A stretch of DNA of 64,000 nucleotides from contig SHZS01000002.1 in the NCBI GenBank assembly GCA_009692105.1, positions 18,979 through 82,978 on the forward strand, given 5' to 3'. Each line of letters opens with the position of its first letter. Positions within the stretch are counted from its first letter, which is position 1. This document shows, one piece after another, positions 58,723-64,000 of the stretch. This DNA comes from Gemmatimonadota bacterium (GTDB lineage: Bacteria > Gemmatimonadota > Gemmatimonadetes > Longimicrobiales > Gaopeijiaceae). Made by a program: the position numbers and the translations under genes. The notes beneath the pieces are model-generated. The model was not told the DNA's origin. It made no database searches and saw only the letters and a program-made list of their open reading frames with translations.

Positions 58723-58759
58723 CCTCATTACCTCCGCGTCATCGGGAGGAGAGAGACGG

Positions 58760-58833
58760 GGGCGCGTAGCTCAGTTGGTTAGAGCGCTACGTTGACATCG
58801 TAGAGGTCGGAGGTTCGAATCCTCTCGCGCCCA
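58760..58833 (+). tRNA. tRNA-Val (GAC)
   Basis: Acceptor GGGCGCG/CGCGCCC, anticodon loop TTGACAT, discriminator A. Confidence 0.95.
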
Positions 58834-58842
58834 TGAGGTGAC

Positions 58843-58915
58843 GGGGCCGTAGCTCAGTTGGGAGAGCGCTGCGTTCGCAATGCAGAGGTCAGGGGTTCGA
58901 CCCCCCTCGGCTCCA
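58843..58915 (+). tRNA. tRNA-Ala (CGC)
   Basis: Acceptor GGGGCCG/CGGCTCC with the G3-T70 pair, anticodon loop TTCGCAA, discriminator A. Confidence 0.94.
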
Positions 58916-58922
58916 TCTGGTC

Positions 58923-58995
58923 GCCACCATAGCTCAGCTGGTAGAGCACGTCATTCGTAATGACGGGGTCGTCGGTTCGATTCCGACTGGTGGCT
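58923..58995 (+). tRNA. tRNA-Thr (CGT)
   Basis: Acceptor GCCACCA/TGGTGGC, anticodon loop TTCGTAA, discriminator T. Confidence 0.94.
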
Positions 58996-59007
58996 CTCAG
59001 CGAGCGC

Positions 59008-59080
59008 TGCCCCTTGGTGTAATTGGCAACACGCCTGACTCTGGATCAGGAGAGTCCTGGTTCGAACCCAGGAGGGGCAA
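59008..59080 (+). tRNA. tRNA-Gln (CTG)
   Basis: Acceptor TGCCCCT/AGGGGCA with the weak first pair typical of tRNA-Gln, anticodon loop CTCTGGA, discriminator A. Substrate of the GlnRS encoded at 24.4-26.8 kb. Confidence 0.94.
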
Positions 59081-59085
59081 TTTCG

Positions 59086-59172
59086 GGAGGGGTGGCCGAG
59101 CGGCTCAAGGCGGCGCCCTGCTAAGGCGTTGGGCTCACAAGGCCCGCGTGGGTTCGAATCCCACCCCCTCCG
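59086..59172 (+). tRNA. tRNA-Ser (GCT)
   Basis: Long variable arm, acceptor GGAGGGG/CCCCTCC, anticodon loop CTGCTAA, discriminator G. Confidence 0.94.
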
Positions 59173-59242
59173 TTAGGTGGACGAGACAGGACGGTTGAGG
59201 GTAGGGGTTGCGGGGCGAAGCGGGCCCGTATCACCCTCTCCG
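59173..59242 (+). repeat. tRNA-tail unit 1, after tRNA-Ser(GCT)
   Basis: About 70 bp with the core GCGGGGCGAAGCGGGCC (59210-59226), ending in a degenerate copy of the tRNA-Ser 3' end (ATCACCCTCTCCG, 59230-59242). It shares GAGACAG, GAGGGT and the core with unit 2. Confidence 0.55.
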
Positions 59243-59266
59243 CTGAACGGATGACTGTAGGAACCC

Positions 59267-59350
59267 GGACGGGTGGCCGAGCGGCTTAAGGCGCACGATT
59301 GGAAATCGTGTGGGTGCAAGCCCGCGTGGGTTCGAATCCCACCCCGTCCG
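59267..59350 (+). tRNA. tRNA-Ser (GGA)
   Basis: Long variable arm, acceptor GGACGGG/CCCGTCC, anticodon loop TTGGAAA, discriminator G. Confidence 0.94.
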
Positions 59351-59425
59351 CTAGTTGGAAGAGACAGCGGAATGGGTGAGGGTGCGGATCGGCGGAGCGA
59401 AGCGGAGCCCATCCCACCCCGTCCG
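59351..59425 (+). repeat. tRNA-tail unit 2, after tRNA-Ser(GGA)
   Basis: 75 bp with the core GCGGAGCGAAGCGGAGCC (59392-59409), ending in an exact copy (59411-59425) of the last 15 bases of the tRNA, ATCCCACCCCGTCCG (59336-59350). Confidence 0.7.
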
Positions 59426-59441
59426 TTGTTATGGTGGTTTT

Positions 59442-59515
59442 CGGGGCGTGGCTCAGTCCGGTAGAGCGCTGCGTTCGGGTCGCAGAGGTCCCCGGTTCGA
59501 ATCCGGGCGCCCCGA
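59442..59515 (+). tRNA. tRNA-Pro (CGG)
   Basis: Acceptor CGGGGCG/CGCCCCG, anticodon loop TTCGGGT, discriminator A. Confidence 0.94.
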
Positions 59516-59630
59516 TTGGGTAGAGTTATTCTGGACGGCCGTGGCCCGGACGAGAACCGGAGGTTCGATCCGGAGGGAGCGATCGGAGACCGCGGAGCGA
59601 AGTGGAGCCATCCGGGCGCCCCGATTGGGT
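59516..59630 (+). repeat. tRNA-tail unit 3, after tRNA-Pro(CGG)
   Basis: Contains the core GCGGAGCGAAGTGGAGCC (59592-59609) and ends in a 21-bp perfect copy (59610-59630) of 59501-59521, which spans the tRNA 3' end and seven or so bases beyond. Inside is a T-arm-like hairpin, CCGGA-GGTTCGA-TCCGG (59557-59573), suggesting a decayed tRNA copy. Confidence 0.7.
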
Positions 59631-59639
59631 GGAGATCTC

Positions 59640-59722
59640 GGAGGCGTAGTCTAATTGGTAAGGCACCGCACTCGAAATGCGGCGCGCGAAAGCGCTTGGA
59701 GGTTCGAGTCCTCCCGCCTCCG
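59640..59722 (+). tRNA. tRNA-Ser (CGA)
   Basis: Long variable arm, acceptor GGAGGCG/CGCCTCC, anticodon loop CTCGAAA, discriminator G. Last gene of the array. Confidence 0.93.
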
Positions 59723-59759
59723 CTAAAGCAGGACAACAACTTACGCGATCAAGGCTGGC

Positions 59760-59860
59760 GAGGCGGTTATTCATGGCCTGCTCGTGCGCCGGTGCCGGCG
59801 TGCCCGAGCTCGTCGTACCGGACAACCTCAAGGCGGGCGGGCGCCACGCTACGCGACCGA
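59760..59860 (+). mobile_element. Relic of an IS21-type transposase (IstA)
   Basis: In one plus-strand frame the sequence reads GVPELVVPDNLKAG, a hallmark of IS21-family IstA just before the second catalytic Asp region. The flanking frame does not continue as IstA in either direction, and no terminal repeats or istB are seen. The rest of 59723-60041 holds nothing else I can name. Confidence 0.6.
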
Positions 59861-60041
59861 GAGACGCTCCGAGTCAACTATCCGATGACGAACAAGAGGC
59901 TGCCGGCGGGCGAAACCAATCCGGCTACGCAACAAATCGATTCCTACATTCGCAGCCCAGCGCAGAATCCAAACAATCGCCCGAATCGCTAGGTGTTCTC
60001 CCACTTCTTCTGGATGGAGGTGACGTGGAAGTAGTCACCCG

Positions 60042-62828
60042 TCATTCGTTGAGCCAATAGTTCAGCTTGATGACGAAGATGTTGTTGGGCCGGAGGCCGA
60101 AGAGGGCTCCGGCGTCTCGCCCTAGGTTGAAGCTGCCGATCCGCTGCTGAGCCGTGTCTCCGACGTCGGGCGTGAGCTTTCCCGACCGGGTCTGCTGCCA
60201 CACGAGGAAAAGAGTGGTGCCGGGACGCCATTCCCAGCGGAGCACCGCGTTGCCGAGCAGTGACCGGCGGTTAAAGCTGAGGTCGTTGGCCGAGAACTCC
60301 CCCGCCGGACCGGATCCGTCCGGATCGACGACATAGCTCCCATCACCAGCGGCCTCGACTCTTCCGACTTCGGCGTACCGGCGAAACTCAAAGGTGCGAG
60401 CGCCAATCAATTCCATGAGCTCCCCGTAATCGCCGCTCGAAACGAGGGGCTCCACATACAGCTCAAACGAGAGATCCGGACGGAAGGTGGTGTTGAGGCG
60501 TAGCTGGAGCGAGGCGGTCGTCTGGTCCAGTGGCGCGAAGACGTAACGTCTGCCGAAAGTATCCTCAGCCAGCGGGTCCACAACGCTGGTGACGTACTGG
60601 GCCGCGGAATGTGAGCGACTGAAGTTCGGTCCAATCACGAACTCGTAGGTCTCACGGAATCTCGCAGTGAATCCGAGGCCGACTCCCTGGGCCCAGCCCC
60701 CTGCGTCATCCTTCGACCAGCTTCCGTTTCCCCGCAACTGCATGGTAGCCCTTGCGTTCGTGGCAGCATCGGCGCTCAGCGCATATCCCGCCGGAGCGCG
60801 CGCGATCGGACCCCCGCGGGTGATCCGGTCGTCCCAAGCGGCAAACTGCCTCTCTGCCCGGAGGCTGAACGTATGGTAGCTGAGGAGCTGTCCGCTGCTG
60901 GAAACCGCGACGCCAAGCGCCTGCGGATCGCCGCCGAGATTCCAGGTGCCCCTGGGTGAGACGTGCGCTCCCCACTCTCGCAAATACCTGCCCGGCAGAG
61001 TCTGCTCGTAGCCAAAGTCAGAGTCGACGAAAAATCGGTCGGCTGCGGCCTGGAAGCCAAGATCGTTGACTTCGTAGCGCGGCGTGATACTGGTCACGCC
61101 AAGCCTCCCCTGCCACTCACCTGCCTGCTTCGACAAGCCGATCCGCCCGTAGAGCCCCGCCAGCGAGGTCGCGGTCGAGTTGTAGTCGAGACGCTCTGGA
61201 TCATCCGGGCGCTGGAGATAGCGTGCGGACGATCGCTGAGCCCTATCGATCGCCTGGGCCTCACCTGTGAGGTAGCTCGGAGATAACTCCACTGCGAGTG
61301 TCCAGGCCCGGTTGTCCCAGTCGATGCGCCCGTCAAGCCCGGCCACGTACGCCGCGGATCTGAGCCGGGACCGCAGTACCGGATCGCCGAGCTCCCGGTG
61401 CACGGCGGTGCCCGTCACGCCAAGGGAAGCAGCACCACCGCGAAAATCGCGTCGAACCCGGCCCGCGAAGTAGTTGGTCAGCGGCTCGACGACGGCCTTG
61501 GCTCGGAGGCCGGTCTCCTCTATGTAGGGTGCCGTCTCACGACGGGTTACGGCGTCCAGGGCCCCAATCGACCACCCGGAGATTGTCTTTCCGGCGATCT
61601 TCACCGCGCCCAGGATGCTCGTGGTGACGGGCATGTCCGAGTACAGGGCCGAGCCGGGCGCCGCACCCTGCGGGGAACGTCCGATGCGACGAGAGTACAG
61701 AAGTTGCGGGGCGATCGGCCCGGGGCGTATCCCTCCTTCGCCGAAGCGAAAGATCTCGGCGCCCTCGACGAAAAACGGCCGCCTTTCGTCTACGCGAGTC
61801 TCGAAAGCGGTGAGATTGATGACCGCGGGATCCATCTCGACCTGGCCGAAATCCGGATTGACCGAGGCATTGAGGGTGAGGTTCGAGGTCAGCCCGTACT
61901 TGAGGTCGATGCCCGCGTCGCCAAAATAGTCAGACCCTTCGCGGAACGGGTTGTCGAACGTCGCACTCGCCGCCCGCAGGACGTGCCCATATTCCCCCCT
62001 ACCGCTGACGTAAGGAAGCATCTCGAGCTTCCTTCCCAGCGGGATTCCCTCGATTCCGATCAAGTGCCCCATGCGGGCCACACCGCCCCGCTCGCGCCGC
62101 GAGGTGAAGGCCCAAAGGGCTTCCTCCTGGTTGTGGCGAATCTTGCGCTCGACCTGCAGACCCCAGGTCTGGACTTCCTCCCCGCTGTAGCGGAGCTGGC
62201 TGAACGGGATGCGCATCTCGACAAACCAAACCCCGTCGGAAATCGAGCTCCGGACCTCCCATACCGGATCCCACCCGGGATCGGAAACACCCCCGGCGAC
62301 CCCGCGCTCGCCGGTGACGGCCTCATCCTTCTTCAGGGAAGAGGGGTTCGTCGCGAAACGGAAGGCGGTGCGGTGGTCATGTTGGGCATCTAAGTAGATG
62401 GCGAAGGCGTCCGTATCGCCCCCAGCCGCGTCGCGCCGTGCCCGGCGCGTCGTGATCTCCCCATCGTCCCAGAGCCAGCCGCCGACGTATAGGCTCTCGT
62501 CGTCGTAGAGGAAGCGCACCTCGGTGCGCTGGGTCCCCGGTGCGCCATCATCGGGGATGAGCTGTCGAAGCTCCGTGACGGGGGGCGCCGTCATCCACAC
62601 CGGCTCGTCGGGTCGACCGTCGATGACGGGCGGCTCCCCCGTTCGCACTGCTCGCGCAACCGGAGCGTCCGTAGCGTGGTCATACGGAGCGCTCGCCTGC
62701 TGTGAGCTCGCCTCGGCCGGCGGGTCTGTGACAGGGACCTGTGCGATCGATGGCCTGGGGACGACCATGAGCCCCGTGCCGACCATGACGAACGGCACCA
62801 GAGCGCGGCGGAGCAGGAGGTGAGACAA
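60042..62828 (-). CDS. DUF5916 protein with N-terminal CBM9-like domain, outer-membrane barrel
   Basis: The 928-residue exported protein has a signal (LVPFVMVGTGLMVVPRPSIAQ), then a carbohydrate-binding-family-9-like domain (PPVIDGRPDEPVW; VRFLYDDESLYVGGWLWD; YLDAQHDHRTAFRFATNP) and a long C-terminal region typical of DUF5916, with NASVNPDFGQVEMDPAVINL, TRVDERRPFFVEGAEIF and barrel-like strands to the end (IFVIKLNYWLNE). I start it at TTG 62828 because AGGAGG lies 4 nt upstream; the frame stays open to ATG 62930, but that adds an unlikely charged leader. Function unknown, possibly surface binding or transport. Confidence 0.85.
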   Translation of the reverse strand: MSHLLLRRALVPFVMVGTGLMVVPRPSIAQVPVTDPPAEASSQQASAPYDHATDAPVARAVRTGEPPVIDGRPDEPVWMTAPPVTELRQLIPDDGAPGTQRTEVRFLYDDESLYVGGWLWDDGEITTRRARRDAAGGDTDAFAIYLDAQHDHRTAFRFATNPSSLKKDEAVTGERGVAGGVSDPGWDPVWEVRSSISDGVWFVEMRIPFSQLRYSGEEVQTWGLQVERKIRHNQEEALWAFTSRRERGGVARMGHLIGIEGIPLGRKLEMLPYVSGRGEYGHVLRAASATFDNPFREGSDYFGDAGIDLKYGLTSNLTLNASVNPDFGQVEMDPAVINLTAFETRVDERRPFFVEGAEIFRFGEGGIRPGPIAPQLLYSRRIGRSPQGAAPGSALYSDMPVTTSILGAVKIAGKTISGWSIGALDAVTRRETAPYIEETGLRAKAVVEPLTNYFAGRVRRDFRGGAASLGVTGTAVHRELGDPVLRSRLRSAAYVAGLDGRIDWDNRAWTLAVELSPSYLTGEAQAIDRAQRSSARYLQRPDDPERLDYNSTATSLAGLYGRIGLSKQAGEWQGRLGVTSITPRYEVNDLGFQAAADRFFVDSDFGYEQTLPGRYLREWGAHVSPRGTWNLGGDPQALGVAVSSSGQLLSYHTFSLRAERQFAAWDDRITRGGPIARAPAGYALSADAATNARATMQLRGNGSWSKDDAGGWAQGVGLGFTARFRETYEFVIGPNFSRSHSAAQYVTSVVDPLAEDTFGRRYVFAPLDQTTASLQLRLNTTFRPDLSFELYVEPLVSSGDYGELMELIGARTFEFRRYAEVGRVEAAGDGSYVVDPDGSGPAGEFSANDLSFNRRSLLGNAVLRWEWRPGTTLFLVWQQTRSGKLTPDVGDTAQQRIGSFNLGRDAGALFGLRPNNIFVIKLNYWLNE

Positions 62829-62933
62829 GCGGCCTCCTATGAGAGAGTGATCGGGGGTTGGGACAGTCCCGACCCGGGTGCAGCGATCGGGATGCCGATC
62901 GACCTTACTCCCGGGAGCCACGGCGTACATAGG

Positions 62934-63280
62934 TCAGGGCGAGTCGGAGATGGTGGTGCTGACGCGTTCCATCTGTTCTCCCGGCGTTCCCAGCGTCATC
63001 AGCACCTAGCCCTCGGGACTGAACTTCACGACCACGCTTCCCTTGTTGTCCGAGCCAGGAAACCGCGAGAGCTCCTCCTCGCTCGGCGCACGCGCGTCGG
63101 CCATGTACACGTTTCCTTCCTGACCATGGTCGTGAGATCGTTCGACAGGGCGCCCGCGACCAGGACGCCCACGGTAAAGATCCGAAGCGCCCCGACGACT
63201 TCGATCAGCGTGAAGCCGCGGCGCTTGGTCCCTTGCCGCCTAGTCTTTTGCAATGTCCGTTCCTGCAATGTCCGTTCCAT
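62934..63280 (-). pseudogene. Decayed type IV pilin / pseudopilin gene
   Basis: The N-terminus has a prepilin cleavage and helix motif, RRGFTLIEVVGALRIFTVGVL, then the frame breaks at about 63120 (after MVRKE). The adjacent frame continues GNVYMADARAPSEEELSRFP and VVVKFSPEG, meets TAG at 63008-63006, and goes on with VLMTLGTPGEQMERVSTTIS to a TGA. So at least one frameshift and one stop interrupt it, and it is also shorter than a normal pilin. The start region carries a 15-bp tandem duplication (63249-63278). Confidence 0.75.
63249..63278. repeat. 15-bp tandem duplication at the pilin pseudogene start
   Basis: TGCAATGTCCGTTCC occurs twice back to back (63249-63263 and 63264-63278). It adds an in-frame NGTDIAGTDIA-like or ERTLQERTLQ-like repeat depending on frame, and is probably a recent slippage product. 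Confidence 0.85.
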
Positions 63281-63323
63281 AGAACGCCCGCTCCCACTCC
63301 GGTACGGCCGCAGACCCGGGAAA

Positions 63324-63359
63324 CGCGCGGATCAAAATATAACCTGCGGAATCCGCGCG
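63324..63359. promoter_or_regulatory. Inverted repeat around an AT-rich core
   Basis: CGCGCGGAT (63324-63332) is exactly complementary to ATCCGCGCG (63351-63359) with an 18-nt centre containing AAAATATAA. It lies between the pilin pseudogene and the downstream plus-strand gene, and could be an operator or part of a promoter. Confidence 0.4.
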
Positions 63360-63495
63360 CTCGTCCCACCGCACCGCCAAGAGGGGGTGTTGGAGAACAC
63401 TTTGCCGAATATCTTCATGTTTCTTGCACTTTCTTTCCGCCTCCGCCGTCCGGATCCTCGCGGGAGAGTACGCCCCTTCAGCCCCATCGGCGTGA

Positions 63496-64000
63496 ATGGC
63501 AGGAAACACCCGCACTGTAACGCTCCGCACCGTGTTGGCACTCGCATCCCTGTTTCCCGGATCCGCCCTGCTGCCCGGATCGGCCCTGGCCCAAGCGGGG
63601 CCGGGGATCGGCGCCGAGGCCGTGGGGGCCGCGCTTTCCGCACGCGCGGGGGCGACTTGGTTCGGGAGCCATGTGTTGCCGGTCGGATCCTTCGCCGGTA
63701 CCCTGCGGCTGTCCCCCTTCCTCGAGCTGGGGGCCGAGGGGGTATTTACCCTTCGGCCGGCCAGAATCTCGCCCCCGGGCTCCCCGGACCGCACCGAGCT
63801 GAGCACGGGCTACGGAGGCCTCCTGCTCCGGTGGAGGCCAGCGGGAGGCGTCCCGGGAGTGCGTTGGGGAACGAGCGTCCAACTCGGGGCCGGAACCGTG
63901 AGGATTCGCTCCCCCCTCACGGCCGCGGAGCTGGCCTCAGAGAACTTTTACTTCCTGGAACCCGGGCTACACCTCCTCTTTCATCAGGATCGCCGGGTAC
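63496..64000 (+). CDS. Exported, probably outer-membrane beta-barrel protein (partial)
   Basis: ATG 63496 opens a frame that runs off the window without a stop (168 codons). It has a signal peptide (TVLALASLFPGSALLPGSALAQ) with two similar PGSAL words, then alternating hydrophobic strands (GTLRLSPFLELGAEGVF; YGGLLLRWRP; VQLGAGTVRI) typical of a small outer-membrane barrel. No family is recognisable from the fragment. Confidence 0.7.
   Translation, partial: MAGNTRTVTLRTVLALASLFPGSALLPGSALAQAGPGIGAEAVGAALSARAGATWFGSHVLPVGSFAGTLRLSPFLELGAEGVFTLRPARISPPGSPDRTELSTGYGGLLLRWRPAGGVPGVRWGTSVQLGAGTVRIRSPLTAAELASENFYFLEPGLHLLFHQDRRV

Overview
The window is GC-rich bacterial chromosome with tightly packed, often overlapping genes (ATGA, GTGA and TTGA junctions). 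The gene content is that of a diderm bacterium with an LPS-type outer membrane: a Kdo transferase, Omp85-like and Wzi-like barrels, several lipoproteins and RlpA. A GlnRS with a YqeY/GatB-like tail, a GldG-type ABC module, a DUF5916 protein and putative leaderless promoters fit a Gemmatimonadota-like lineage. That placement is inference from gene content; there is no rRNA gene in the window.

Layout. 1-6.5 kb: envelope M23 peptidase, lipoprotein, FadJ-type beta-oxidation enzyme, DUF402 protein, and a minus-strand unit of gyrA, HAD phosphatase, DsbA-like oxidoreductase and a small amber-interrupted ORF. 9.3-16.3 kb: a LysR regulator joined directly to gltB and gltD. 16.4-20.5 kb (minus): ABC ATPase, GldF/GldG-like fusion and DUF4340 protein, preceded by a promoter and a terminator-like leader hairpin. 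20.7-26.8 kb: uvrA, an RlpA/SPOR lipoprotein with a likely 1-nt frameshift, and glnS. 27-35.6 kb: the complete his operon (hisGDCHAB-F-IE) plus an ABC exporter, headed by a classic-looking histidine attenuator. Its leader peptide has six His codons and is followed by a strong terminator and a candidate antiterminator. 35.6-45 kb: rhodanese, waaA, predicted aminopeptidase, VapBC-type toxin-antitoxin pair, leuS, transketolase, a truncated BNR-repeat gene and a lipoprotein. 45-57.1 kb: Omp85-like barrel and a surface-polysaccharide locus (DUF6492, GT2, GT8-like, ABC exporter, a GT2-GT4 fusion, Wzi, GT4).

The locus ends at a tyrosine-recombinase remnant beside tRNA-Pro(GGG). From there to 59.7 kb lies an array of 18 tRNA genes covering 13 amino acids, none encoding CCA. 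Three tRNAs near its end are followed by short related units that repeat the tRNA 3' end. An IS21-type relic follows. 60-64 kb holds a DUF5916 outer-membrane protein, a decayed type IV pilin gene and the start of an outer-membrane-type protein that runs off the window.

The most interesting signals are the his attenuator with an apparently leaderless leader peptide, the repeated placement of -10 elements 7-8 nt before start codons, and the tRNA-tail duplication units. All coordinates and motifs were read by eye; family names rest on motif recognition, not database searches.
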